The position numbers and the translations under genes are program-made. A stretch of DNA of 64,000 bases from Rhabdophis nuchalis (taxonomy: Eukaryota > Chordata > Lepidosauria > Squamata > Natricidae): contig CM077645.1 in NCBI GenBank assembly GCA_039707465.1, positions 58,157,850 through 58,221,849 on the forward strand. The letters are read 5' to 3'. The notes beneath the pieces are model-generated. The model saw only the letters and a list, made by a program, of their open reading frames with translations, did not search any database and was not told the DNA's origin. Of the stretch, positions 37,044 through 48,380 are shown in pieces (the first letter of the stretch is position 1; each line of letters begins with the position of its first letter).

Positions 37044-39454
37044 GGATATCAAAGACTGCTCTTTTCTTATAGTTTTGCCTAATTTGAAAGAAAATTGACC
37101 ATATTAGTAGCAGCCACAGCTGTGTGCTTAATTATAAAGAATCCTAACTTCTAAGCATATGTTGTAAAAAAAAATAGTATTCTGCTTGTATATTGGATTA
37201 CAAATTTTGGGACTATTTGAGATAATAAATTGTTGACAATGTTCTGTGCAACTTTCTCAACAATTTGAGAAAGTATGGCTAAAAACACATGTAACAAAGA
37301 AATAATAGATGATAAAATTCAGAACTGGAGATTTTAGAATACTGCACATAATTTCCCAATTTTACATTCACTAGAATGATAAATATAGCTAAATTTTGCA
37401 TTTAGTATTCTAATTATCAACTAATACATTTTTAAAAAAATCTGGGCTCCCATGTGAAATCTCAAACTCAGTATCAGCTCTTTGAACCATTGCAGCTGTC
37501 CCATTTCAATTCTTGCTTAAGTTAATCTTTCTTAGCGAGCAGAAGTATTACATCATATGGACTGATTATCCAGGAAATAACATTTTCTGGCATTTCTGTA
37601 GCTTTAATACAGCTTTGGCAGACTAGAAAATCTACAAAGCTCAGAAATCCTGGCATTCAGAATAAATTATATGAGCTCCAGAAATACAAATGAAAACTAT
37701 AACTATATTACCTAGCTGATTGTGGACAACAACCATATTTGAATTCTATCTAAATAGAGATCATCACACTTTAAATGAAGCCATTTTTAAATAATCCAAG
37801 AGAAAAATCATGTTTTATCTAGCCAATACTAAAGATTGAAAGTGCAGCACTTAATTTTACTTGCAAGTCACACTGTAATTTATAATTCTAGTTTCTACAT
37901 GCATGAGAGTTAGCTGTATGTGACAACTGGTTAGAAAATTACACAGCAACTGAAATCCTATTTATATATAGATTTCCCTTTGCCAAGGATTCTCTTGGAA
38001 TTGAAAAGATAGTTGAAGTCTGACCCTGATTCATTGAACTTGAACTTGGTCAAACTTTGGCAGTTGCAGAGTTCACATCTATATATGACACCTGCTGACA
38101 TTAATAGCAATGGTAGATTTGAATGCCATTAGTCAAATCTTTCTGGAAAATGGAAGGCAATTGAAAATAAATCTTTCCATGTGCAGTTGGATTTTCTCGC
38201 AGTCTCTTGGAAAATATATAGTATGTTCCGTGCATCTTAGGGAGATTGTTTTCCTTCTCACTAGCAGAATATGTAACAACTATTAAACTCAGCTTCACTT
38301 AATTATACTGGCTTTCTTTTGAAGCACCAAATTAATCTTAAGTGTTATTGCTTATAAGAAAAGCAATTAGCTAGCATAAGTTTTCAAAAAAAAAAACAAC
38401 TTCTCACGTTCCATTGCTAAATTTGAACTCCAGTCTTTGGGAGGATATTGCATAATCTGGTTTTGAAGTGATGAGTTCTAATAACTGAAAGATTTCCTGC
38501 TAAGAAGACAATCGTCAATCTGTAGGTAGCTGGCAGAGTTCCTATACATGCATCGTATATCTCCATTAACAATGAGAGTTTAGTAGAATTTATCATATTT
38601 TCATTACTGTCATTATCCCTATTTCAAGCTGTACTTCTACAGTGGATTTCTTCTCTTGTGTTAGAGCAAACTAGAGACAAATAATCAAGATTGTCATTTT
38701 CCTACAAAGTTGAATTATAGGAAGGGAATTTTTGTGTAAGATTAAATAAATGACCAGTGTAATACTTAGCATGTCCTCTAATGGGAGAAGTCAGTTCTGT
38801 AAGATTTGGTATGGAGAGCCATAGTTTTTCTTCATTTTTGACATCCATTAGCTACAACTTGTGGCAATTTATCACTGTCACACTCAGGAAAAAATGGATA
38901 GGAGAACACAAACAAACGAAGGAATGCTTTCTTCAAGGAAAAAAAAAACTAGCCATGAATTATGTTGCTAATTTTTTCAGCAAGCCATTAATTGACATAG
39001 GGCTAGCAAATCAGAGGCTACCATGTCCCTTTTCATTCAATAGAAAGTTGTTAAAAGTAAGTATCAGATTTTAGAAGAGGTTTCTGATAAATTATTTTCA
39101 CAGATCAAAACCAGATAATTTGGAGTATGTTTGTGTGTATGTGTAAAGTACTCTGATTTACATAAAGTAAATTTGTATTTCTATAACTAAACAACAAATT
39201 TACGCATTATAAAAACTGGCAGATTTCTCACAATAAAATATCATAAGATCAATACTAAAATCAACATCTCCATACATATTTTTAAATAAAACAAATCTGC
39301 CAGACATATCTTTGAAGTTAAAGGTATTTCAACAAAATGGTGGCTATTACAATAAATAATTGCCTTTTGACCATATTCAATTCCTCCTATTTGGGGCCTT
39401 TGAGATAAGTGTTGACTCCTGGACATGATCATTCATGTTGGACATGTTCCTTCA
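37044..39454. other. AT-rich DNA without genes
   Basis: Contains the second copy of the dispersed repeat (38255-38328). A 97-codon open frame (38781-39074) has no recognisable domain. Confidence 0.5.
38255..38328 (-). repeat. Dispersed repeat, copy 2 of an inverted pair
   Basis: Reverse complement of 20524-20590 with a continuous core of about 30 bases with one mismatch and looser similarity on both sides. Confidence 0.6.
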
Positions 39455-39763
39455 ATTTTCTTGGTAAGGTTTTTCAGAAATTGTTTGCCATTATCTCCTT
39501 CCTAGGGCTGAGGCAGAAGGACTGGACTAAGATAAACCAGCATGTTAAGGGGATTTTAGCACAGGCCCAGATTTAATTTGTTCTTAATTTATATTTGTAT
39601 ATTTATTGTATTGTGGTTTTAGTTTTCCCTGTGCACCGCTCCGAGTCCCTATGGGGAGAGGAGCGGTCTATAAATTAAATTATTGATTGATTGATTATTG
39701 ATTGGCTCTGTGCCTAAGACAGCAATCGTAGTTTCCCAATTTCCAGCCTGATGCCACAATGGC
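39455..39763 (-). mobile_element. tRNA-derived squamate SINE split by an L2 insertion
   Basis: Left part 'ggtaaggtttttcagaaatt' to 'agggctgaggcagaagg', right part 'ctctgtgcctaagacagc' to 'ccagcctgatgcc'. Removing 39541-39705 joins the two into a normal short-tail SINE. Confidence 0.8.
39541..39705 (+). mobile_element. Young L2 LINE 3' end inside a SINE
   Basis: About 142 bp from 'catgttaaggggattttagc' on differ from 17319-17458 by one inserted T and one C/A change only. The terminal hairpin is the same, but the tail is GATT-based instead of TATTC. Confidence 0.9.
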
Positions 39764-39802
39764 TGCACCAAAGCAATTCTCTCTCACATACCATAATTAT
39801 TG

Positions 39803-40130
39803 TTATATAGGCATGTGTTGGGCAGCTTCTGCTTGCAGAAGAAAGTTTCCTGGAACCAAAATCATTATCGGCCATTTCCCCAAGCAACCTGTCACAAAAG
39901 ATTTTGAATTAAAATTTATTAGTAACCAGTGCAGCAACCAGAGAATCAGTGTTATATTACAATAGCAGCTCTCACCTACAAACATCCTGGACACTGTCTT
40001 TTGAACTAGCTGCAGTTTCTGGATCATTTTCAAAGGCAGTCCCATATAGATCACATTACTGCAATCTAAATGAGTGATGATGAGGGAGTGAATCATTATT
40101 GCCAGGTCAGGAGGAGAAAAACCTCATCCA
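39803..40130 (-). pseudogene. Old L2 LINE ORF2 fragment
   Basis: The minus strand reads LIITHLDCSNVIYMGLPL, KLQLVQKTVSRMFVG and LHWL, which is the L2 C-terminal region (compare LVTSRLDYCNSLYMGLPL in the copy at 15.6-17.3 kb). It is far more diverged than the other copies. It ends with unrelated sequence from about 39890 leftward in frame. Confidence 0.75.
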
Positions 40131-40322
40131 AAGCTATCGCCAGAGCTGACACTGAGCCAAGATATTTAACTTGCTAGAATTTAATTTGAGCTTATCTCTC
40201 TGAGAACTGTTTCTCCTCCTGATAAGAAGTCTATCTCCATTTCTAAAATAATGAACAAGTGCAGGCTGCCCTGCTTTTGCAAGACCTATTTATATTTAAA
40301 AAGAGAGGAGGGAGGAGGGAGA

Positions 40323-40397
40323 GAAGGAAGGAAGGAAGGAAGGAAGGAAGGAAGGAAGGAAGGAAGGAAGGAAGGAAGGAAAGAAGGAAGGAAGGAT
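40323..40397. repeat. (GGAA)n microsatellite
   Basis: About 18 tetramers with one AAAG interruption. Confidence 0.96.
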
Positions 40398-40550
40398 TGA
40401 TTTGCAAATTCCACACACCAGGTCAAAGTTTCTACAGCATTTCTAGGGTGCAATAGTGACAATACCTCCCCAAATGGTCCTAGAATATTTTTCTACTATA
40501 GATAAGATCTGGGGCATCAATCATTTAAATAATTATTAGAGATAGTCCTA

Positions 40551-40725
40551 TAAAAATTACAACCACAGTTAAGCCTAAATTTCTGTTGCTAAGCAAGACA
40601 ATTGTTAAGTGAGTTTTGCCCCATTTTACAACCCTTTCTTGTCACATTTGTTAAGTGAATCATTGCAGATGTTAAGTTAGTAACATAGTTACTAATGTTC
40701 AAATTAGTATGGATGTTCAAAGTCC
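40551..40725 (+). mobile_element. Tigger-like MITE fragment (family of 45100-45486)
   Basis: 'tttctgttgctaagcaagac', 'gttttgccccattttacaac' and 'gttaagtgaatcattgcag' follow the order of the 45.1 kb copy. Both ends are missing. Confidence 0.75.
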
Positions 40726-40739
40726 CACTGACTTTGCTT

Positions 40740-41600
40740 ATTTGTTATTTGCATATATAAATTCCTAAACAATTATAAAACAATATAATCAAAGTCAAAC
40801 AGCAATATAAGTAACATTTGCCTTTTAAATATCAAATATTAGATATGAATTATCATAAAAACCATCCTTAGTAACGGAAGCATTTCCTAGATATCTAAGT
40901 ATTTTTATTTTTATTAAGCCCTCTCAGCATTTTTATATTTTTTATAAATAATTGATTAAATTGCCCAATTTTATCATTTATAAGGTTTTTTTTTGCATAT
41001 CCAGCCATTATGTTGTTTTCCTTCAGTGTCTATGGCTTTTTGATTAGAAATATCTGATGGGCTTTCTAATACTCCATAAGTACCCAGCAGATGAGCGTTA
41101 TCACTTCTGCAAACCTTCCTTGTCAGAATATTGAGGGATTTTATTCTGCATTTATTCATGCTGCTTATGTCTCATTTTATTCTGCCAGAATTTATTTGGT
41201 GCAAAGGAACGGAAAAAAGAGATGAAATTTATTCATTGTGTGAATGGGAGTTATATTATTTCCATTATACTATTGCATATATCAAATTATTTATATCACA
41301 GTCTATTTAAACTCACTTCTGAGAGTTGGTTTGTTTTAATACAGAAACAACACACATAATATTTCAAAAGAGAATAACTATGTCAGTGAGCCATATAATC
41401 AGGTCTACCAATATGATGAAGCAAGTGGTCAGAATGTTCAAGCTTTGGTAACTGACTTCTTAAAGGCCAATGATGTTACCTAGTTTGGGTAGTGAAACGC
41501 CTTCAAGAAAACAACCAAGCTGAGACAGCGCCAGGGACCCCTGACTTTTTAAACAGTTTGTTGAATATATATATATGTAAATTGGCTGATATAGCAGGGA
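40740..41600. other. AT-rich DNA, no gene seen
   Basis: A moderately GC-rich block at 41462-41545 ('ggtagtgaaacgccttcaag') looks repeat-like but I cannot name it. Confidence 0.45.
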
Positions 41601-41606
41601 TACCAG

Positions 41607-41740
41607 ATAGCTCAAGGCATAGAGAGCTTGCCTCAAATGCTGGAAAGCCCTGGTTCAAATCCCAGTAGAAGGAGTATGGCCAGCTGAAGAAGGCTAATAA
41701 GCCTGAAATGGATCCATCCTGGTCTCTTTATTTTCAGCCC
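41607..41740 (+). mobile_element. tRNA-derived SINE, third family
   Basis: tRNA-like head with B box 'ggttcaaatcccagtag' at about 41653, then 'gtatggccagctgaagaagg', 'ctaataagcctgaaatg' and 'catcctggtctct'. The same unit, inverted, lies in each 349-bp repeat downstream. Confidence 0.75.
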
Positions 41741-41750
41741 TTAAAAATCT

Positions 41751-41774
41751 AATATATATATATATATATATATA
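41751..41774. repeat. (TA)n run
   Basis: About 12 dinucleotides directly before the 349-bp tandem. Confidence 0.9.
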
Positions 41775-41956
41775 GGTAATTGTTTCTCAACAACCTGTTA
41801 TTAGGCCCCAATTAAGGGAGGAGACATACTGTTTCCTTTCCTGCCTTTCGACTCATCACCAGAGATCATCTAGACAGCAAGCCAAGAATTACGTTGAGTG
41901 ATTTTTTTTTTTTAGATATGTGTGTTAGTTTTATGAGCTGATCAATAAATTAAATT

Positions 41957-42090
41957 AGAGAGAGACCAGGATAGATCTATTTCGAGCTTATTAGCTCTCA
42001 TCAGCTGGCCATACCCCTTACTGGGATTCGAACCGGGGCTATGTTGCATGCTAAGCAAGGAACCTAGCACTTTAGCCAAGCCAGTTCCCC
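41957..42090 (-). mobile_element. tRNA-derived SINE, third family, in tandem unit 1
   Basis: In reverse: head 'ggcttggctaaagtgctagg', B box 'ggttcgaatcccagtaagg', body 'gtatggccagctgatgag' and end 'ctatcctggtctctc'. It is a truer tRNA-like copy than the one at 41607. Confidence 0.8.
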
Positions 42091-42305
42091 TTATTGCATC
42101 AGCAGACAGGGTATATTAGTATAGGTAATTGTTTCTCAACAACCTGTTATTAGGCCCCAATTAAGGGAGGAGACATACTGTTTCCTTTCCTGCCTTTCGA
42201 CTCATCACCAGAGATCATCTAGACAGCAAGCCAAGAATTACGTTGAGTGATTTTTTTTTTTTAGATATGTGTGTTAGTTTTATGAGCTGATCAATAAATT
42301 AAATT

Positions 42306-42439
42306 AGAGAGAGACCAGGATAGATCTATTTCGAGCTTATTAGCTCTCATCAGCTGGCCATACCCCTTACTGGGATTCGAACCGGGGCTATGTTGCATGC
42401 TAAGCAAGGAACCTAGCACTTTAGCCAAGCCAGTTCCCC
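42306..42439 (-). mobile_element. tRNA-derived SINE, third family, in tandem unit 2
   Basis: Identical to the copy 349 bp upstream because it was duplicated with its flanks. Confidence 0.8.
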
Positions 42440-42649
42440 TTATTGCATCAGCAGACAGGGTATATTAGTATAGGTAATTGTTTCTCAACAACCTGTTATT
42501 AGGCCCCAATTAAGGGAGGAGACATACTGTTTCCTTAAATATATATATTTAAGTTAAAGTAAGAGCCATATTTGCTCAGTTTTAGCAAAATGTAAGGTGT
42601 TTGCTATTATTTTGAATGCGTTATGTGTGAAGGCATACAGATGTATTTA

Positions 42650-43255
42650 ATGAATTAAATTTATAAATTGTCTGACTCTGGGTGGTTCAAAATAAAACAT
42701 TGAAAAACAATTGAGAAGTACACCAGAAAGCAAGAGCAGAAGAATAAAAGGGGATAAAAAAACAGTCAGCAACAAAAGTTAACCCACATAATATTCAAAT
42801 GGGAGCTACAATCACCTTTGGCAGGTCTTCAAGGCTCTGGTAAGGATCTCATAGGGAATGTCTTTCCAGAACTTAATTTAATATCTAAAGAAACCAACCA
42901 TCTAACTTCTTCTGATGTGGCCTCCATGAGATCATTTCCCGAAGGGACATTCTTGGACTATACATTCTATAGTTTGTTCTGGTGGCACAACAGTCACATT
43001 GCAGACTCTCGGCCATTCCCCACTTACCTTAGTTCTGACATGACCTATCCTGATTCTATTCAGGAAGCTCTATATTTTTCAGGGCTACTGCATTCCTGGA
43101 AGTGGTTTTGGTGGATCTCTGGGATCTGTTTCATTATCGTTATAAAAAGTTGCTGCTACAGAGAAGGTGTACTTCCATATTTCACGTTTCTAGCATGGCC
43201 CAGGTTCTTACTTTGAAAGGCAAAATAATAATCACATTACCCTTTTCATCAGGCA
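42650..43255. other. Possible old LINE 3' end and an unexplained 132-codon frame
   Basis: 42650-42710 ('aaatttataaattgtctgac', 'tctgggtggttcaaaataa') resembles a reverse-oriented old L2/CR1 3' end. The plus-strand frame 42818-43216 is open for 132 codons and ends in aromatic-rich sequence (HSWKWFWWISGICFI). I do not recognise a family, see no splice or promoter context, and treat it as chance or decayed sequence. Confidence 0.35.
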
Positions 43256-43257
43256 AT

Positions 43258-43485
43258 AGGTTTATATATTTATTTTTATAAATAATTCATGGCGGAAAAC
43301 ATCCATATACCTATCTCTTCCTATTTTCCCAACAACAACAACAACAACAACAACCCTGTGAGGTGAGTTGGACTGGGAAGGAATGACTGCCTCTTACTTT
43401 GCTTTCATGGCTAAGGTGCGACTAGAACACATAGTCTCCCACTTTCTAACCAGGTGCCTTAACCACTAGACAAAAGTGGCTCAAT
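43258..43485 (-). mobile_element. tRNA-derived squamate SINE (long tail form)
   Basis: Head at the right ('gtgccttaaccactagac'), body with an expanded CAA run (43330-43353), tail 'aaataattcatggcgg' at the left. Confidence 0.8.
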
Positions 43486-43486
43486 A

Positions 43487-45099
43487 ATTGTTTCAGCAAT
43501 AATCCAGAATCTCTTGCTTCTAGACACATAAGCAGTACTGTTGGACAAAAGACCTTTTCAGAAAGGGTATGCTGTGAAGGAATGACTATAATATCTACTC
43601 TGCAGCACAAGTTATGGCTATATAACTTATATATATTCCTGTTGGCCAGCCTGGTTCATTGTTAAAATAACTGGAAAGTCTTAAAGAGTTGAAGCAATTG
43701 GAGTCAAATAAAAAAGAAAAGAAAATCAGTCTAGTTAATTTAAAGAAGAAAAATACACAGAATTCATAGCTAATCAGCACATATAATGATGTTGTGCCAC
43801 CTGCCAAGCATTAATTATACCATTTTTTTCTTTAGGCATCATAGACAAAATGAGTTTTTAAAAGGGAAATGAAATATGATAGCTTCCCAGTCATGAATAG
43901 GAGTATTTTTATAGCAAAGTGATAAATTGGACTAAAATGTCCTATTTTGGGCCCTGAAGCATAACAATTTTCAGCATGACTAATATCTAGCAGTTTGCTT
44001 TCTTCTCAGCTTATACAATATTGTAGCCAAAACTTTTCACTGTGTTTACAATCTAGTTAGCAAGTATCTCAGCATACTGAGACACAAATGCCAAAAATGC
44101 CAGGAGGTACAGTTCAAGTGCACCTGTTTGCTGCTCTAAAATCAGGGAGAGCATGCAAAGGCACAACATGGACATGTTACTTCATTATTACGCACAGTGC
44201 AAAATTATTATTACGGTAACAAAACTACTAATTTGCATAAAGTTCAGCAGCCCACACAAACCATTTCAGACCCAAGAGATGTACAATGATCACATTCCAA
44301 AGTATTAAGTACTGAATTTATAGAAAGATGATCTTAAAATGACCATATACTCATGGGCTGAAGTGTGACAATGATTAGCTGAGCAAACGTTATCAAACTT
44401 TTCCAGTGAAGTTGTTTTCTATCTCTTATGCATAATGATAGGAAGGGGAAAATTTCTATTCCAGTTATTACAAATACTTTACTAGTATCAATTTTTCCTC
44501 CAGGGAAGGAAGAATTTGTGCCAACATATTGTCAAGACACAAATAACCAGGAGAATTCATTAAATTCAAAGCACAGAGAGTTTTTTTTATTGCTACCTCT
44601 AATACAAGAATCTAGTTAACTTTGATTGTTAGTTTGACTAACAGTCAAAGCTAAATTGGTAAGGATAGATAAGGATTAAGGAAATTCACAGGGGAGTAGA
44701 CTTAGATCTTTTGTCACAACTGAGTGACTTAAACTGATGACACATTTAACCACACCTTCCAGATCTGCCTCTTCTTCTCCTACACATATTGTACTTGCCT
44801 GAAAATTCAAGGGTTAAATGATAGGACATTAACATAACTAGGCACAATATCCATATATGTTCTCTTTAATTCTTGAAGCCACATTTAGCTATCCATGTGT
44901 CCTTAACTAAAAAGGGCCCAGAATTTTTCTGAAGACATATTTTATTGTAACTTTAACTAAGTATAGAAAATGACAATCTTTATAATGGCATTTTGCAACA
45001 AAAGATAATACACTCAGACACATCCAGTATAAGAAATGAAATAACTAAAATCCCAAAGTATCATAATTTTGCACATGTCAGTTTAGACATACCATGTAT
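43487..45099. other. AT-rich DNA, no recognised feature
   Basis: No gene or named repeat seen. Confidence 0.5.
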
Positions 45100-45486
45100 A
45101 GGTAGTCCTCAACTTATGACCACAATTGAGCACAAAATTTATGTTGTTAAGTGAGGCATGTATTAAGTTTTGCCCCATTTTACAACCTTTCCTGCCATAG
45201 TTGTTAAGTGAATCACTGCAGTTGACAAGTTAGTAACACAGTTGTTAAGGAAATCTGGTTTCCCCATTGACTTTGCTTGTGAAAAGGTCACAAAAGGTGA
45301 TCCCATGACCTTGGGACACAGCAACGGTCATAAATATGAATGAGTTACCAAGTATCTGAATTTTGGGGATGCTGCAAAGGTTGTAACTATGTAACTGTGA
45401 AAAACGGTCATAAGTCGCATTTTTCAGAACTGCTGAACTTTGAGCGGTCATTAAATGAACTGTTGTAAGTCAAGGACAATTGTACC
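45100..45486. mobile_element. Tigger-like (Tc1/mariner) MITE, nearly full length
   Basis: The left end 'ggtagtcctcaacttatgac' and right end 'gttgtaagtcaaggacaatt' are diverged inverted repeats flanked by TA. The interior has repeated 'gttaagtgaatc' and 'ggtcataa' blocks and no transposase. Two more fragments of the family lie at 49-175 and 40551-40725. Confidence 0.75.
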
Positions 45487-46212
45487 TTAATACATCAGTA
45501 AAAATTAGGATCAGCTAGATGCATCGGTAAAGCTCAATTTTTTTATTCTATTACCGTAGATCCAATCTATTAGAAGTTGAGGCAATAACAAGCTATGGAT
45601 AAAATGCACATATGCCTGGTTTATTAAAAAAAAACCAGAAAAATATAAAAGTAAATCAGAATTTTTTATTTAATTAAAAAGAAATGTGCGCACCATTTGT
45701 GTGTGGGTGGAGGGGGTGCAGGTGTGCACACTGTATATAGCTAATTGGAAAATGACTGGAAAAGGGTTGCTTTGTCTCAGCAGTTATACCTTAACAAGAA
45801 AAATCATTGTTAAAACACAAAATAAGTGACACTGCTTCAGACATGAATAGCTGAATGCTAATTATTTGCAAAGCTTGTCATTTACCCTGTCTTGTCAGCT
45901 TATCTTTGAAAAAACTCTGACAGTGCAGATGTTAAAAGTATTAAACTTTAATAAGAACTGTGCTGTTGTTTCATTATAGCAAAAAGGAAGTTATGAACAG
46001 AATAGTTGTACAGACACACAGGGACCAATTTACATTTATCTTTCCCATGCATTCTTACAGAAATGGAGGAACACCTTGGTGGTAAATATGCAAACGCTCT
46101 GCAAAATAACGCATTGACAGGAAAGGGAGTTTGCATAGAAAACAGCAAAATAGATGCACATAATTAGATAATGAAGAAGGATAAAAAAATTTGGTATGTG
46201 CATACTGTAGAT
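45487..46212. other. AT-rich DNA, no recognised feature
   Basis: Nothing named. Confidence 0.5.
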
Positions 46213-46335
46213 CAGCGGTCCTCAACCTTTCTGACACCAGGGACCAGTTTCGGAAGAAAATTTGCCTTCCGTGGACCGGAGTGAAGATCATGAATCCGAA
46301 GGTAATAAGTAGGGGTGGGCAGAGACAAATGACTG
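46213..46335. mobile_element. hAT-like MITE, left part only
   Basis: 'cagcggtcctcaacctttct' then 'caccagggaccagtttcg' is the start of a common hAT-type MITE. No matching right end is seen. Confidence 0.6.
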
Positions 46336-47504
46336 GGTGGAGAATTAATAATGCAATGTAAACTTGTTTGTGTGTGTGTTTTTAGATTTTATTATTTATT
46401 TATCTATTTCTATTTTATATTTCTAGACTGCCCATTGTTCCTCAAAGAGAGTGTTATGCCGTCCAATCTATGTATGTTCATTTTTCTTCATTTAGTTGTT
46501 TCAATTTATTTTGAGGGGGAAACTGTTAATTTTACCCAATATGGTTTATACTTTTTAAATTAACTGCTGATTCAGCTTAAGCGACACAAATAATCAAATA
46601 TTAAATAAATGGATTTATAGTTTGTTTGTTTTTTAAGAAAAAAATCTACACATGATCTCAGTTCCATGTTGTGTATTAATGGTGGGACATTTCAAGGTAT
46701 AAGAACTTGTTTTTTTAAAAAAAATATTTAAGCTAAATTACTATGCAATCTGTAAAGAATAATATATACAATTCTGCTGTCATTTCACTTTATTAAGGTT
46801 CCCAAATATGAGATACTCACATTGTATTGGCTGAATGAATACTTGTATAGTTTAGTTACATAACATCTGCTTGCTAGAAGCAAAACTTTAAAAATGCATG
46901 TAAATTTATACCAGAATATATATATATATATATGTTGACAACTGGGGGGGGGGGGGGAGCTTAAATTCTAGATTAGTGCATGTCACAATGAAATGCTGGG
47001 AAGAGATGCAAAATAATATATGTATTTTATGGGAAATTCAATTTATAGGTAATGCAGTTTAATAGGACTATTTTGGTTATACCCAAGATGCTATGCACTG
47101 ACAAATGTGTCAGGTCTTTTTCTCACACAAAGGTACACACTTTATAGGAAAGCTAAGGATGAGTAATCCTGTTTCATCAGTGGAGTTTTAAAACCATACT
47201 CAGTCAAACCAAAGTGCTACAACCAGATTGGAAAACTCTGGTTTGATTCCCAGATTATTAAAGAGAATTGTATTATCTAAGCTTAGAGTTTTAAAGGCAT
47301 GAGATAACTTTATGTCTGGTGACAATATTTTTGTGGGGGTGAAAGGCGATATAAGGGTCAGGTCAAAGTGAGTAGGACTATGAGTAGGACATTGATGAAC
47401 AGGATTTCCTTTGACAGAGTTATTTTAAAAATAAAATAACTATATTGGGTTTATTGCTTTGTGTTTTCAACGCTTTAATTTGGTGGAAAATCATACTGCC
47501 AAAA

Positions 47505-47546
47505 TTAGCCATCTGACTACTACTGCAATAGCGGTCAGATGGCTAA
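47505..47546. repeat. Perfect 13-bp inverted repeat
   Basis: TTAGCCATCTGAC (47505-47517) and its exact complement GTCAGATGGCTAA (47534-47546) flank a 16-base loop. It is not followed by a T run, and no gene is nearby. Confidence 0.85.
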
Positions 47547-48258
47547 TGAGAAGTTGCAAATTCAAGGGCTCAAATGCCATATGTGCTTGGCCAAGAGTCC
47601 TAATTTAGAACAATGTGAATTTACTCACTGAGTTTCATAGTCATTCAGGTTGGCAATCCAATGGGCAAGGATATGATGACTGTTAGTAAAACCAAGTTAT
47701 AGAAAACAAGAAGTACAGTGGTTGACCTCCAAACTCTTTGCTAAAGCATGGCAATTAGAATGATCTTATTGACATTGACTTCAATCATTGTTTTACAGAA
47801 TTTTGCAGCAGTGGCAGCACTTGATGGCATAAGCTTGCTACATTATTGAATTGCTCTGAGAAGACTGTACAATCTTCTCTATGGATTCATATGGCTGTGG
47901 GCGACTGGTGGAAGACTCAATTACAAGTGAGTGCTGGAAGTGGCTGAGCCTGGCCATCTGCAACAATAAGGAACTGACCAATCTATTGAACACAATTATC
48001 ATTGCCCAGTGGCCTAGCCCGCCCAATACAGGCCTTTCACCTGTAAGGTCAGATGGAAAGATGACAGGAGGAAGGAAAAAAGGGAGAGAATAATGTAGCT
48101 TCAAATGTATTGGGTGCTTTGGTGAATGGTCTGAATCCTACACATGAGTAAGAGTTGGTGAGGGTTGAATGAGGGAAGCCTTCCACCTGCTGGGGAAGTA
48201 GCAGGCTAGGGAAGCTGTGTGTGTTTGGATGTTTGAATATGTTCTCTCCTTCCCTTCC

Positions 48259-48260
<2 letters not shown>

Positions 48261-48294
<34 letters not shown>

Positions 48295-48380
48295 CCTCCC
48301 TTCTCTCTCCCTCCCTCTCTCCCTCTCTTTTTCCCTCCCTCCCTCTCTTTCTTTTTCCCTCCTTTCCTCTCCCTCCCTTT
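48261..48380. repeat. Pyrimidine-rich CT/CCT tract
   Basis: TCTG units followed by CT and CCTC runs. Open frames across it are low-complexity. Confidence 0.93.

Larger units (their letters stand above)
41772..42535. repeat. Perfect 349-bp tandem duplication, two units plus a 66-bp partial third
   Basis: Units begin at 41772, 42121 and 42470. The two full units look identical base for base, including a 12-T run. Each contains a reverse-oriented tRNA-derived SINE. The partial third ends at 'gtttcctt' and is followed by an AT-rich 'aaatatatatat' block, mirroring the TA run before unit one. Confidence 0.93.

Noticed and set aside
41650..41670. tRNA gene candidate (B box)
   Set aside because: The head is part of a SINE with a conserved non-tRNA body. 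No full cloverleaf is evident.
41772..42535. CRISPR-like array
   Set aside because: The repeat unit is 349 bp with no spacers, in vertebrate DNA; it is a tandem duplication.
47881..48093. 70-codon frame in less AT-rich DNA
   Set aside because: No family resemblance and it runs into A/G-rich sequence; not supported as an exon.
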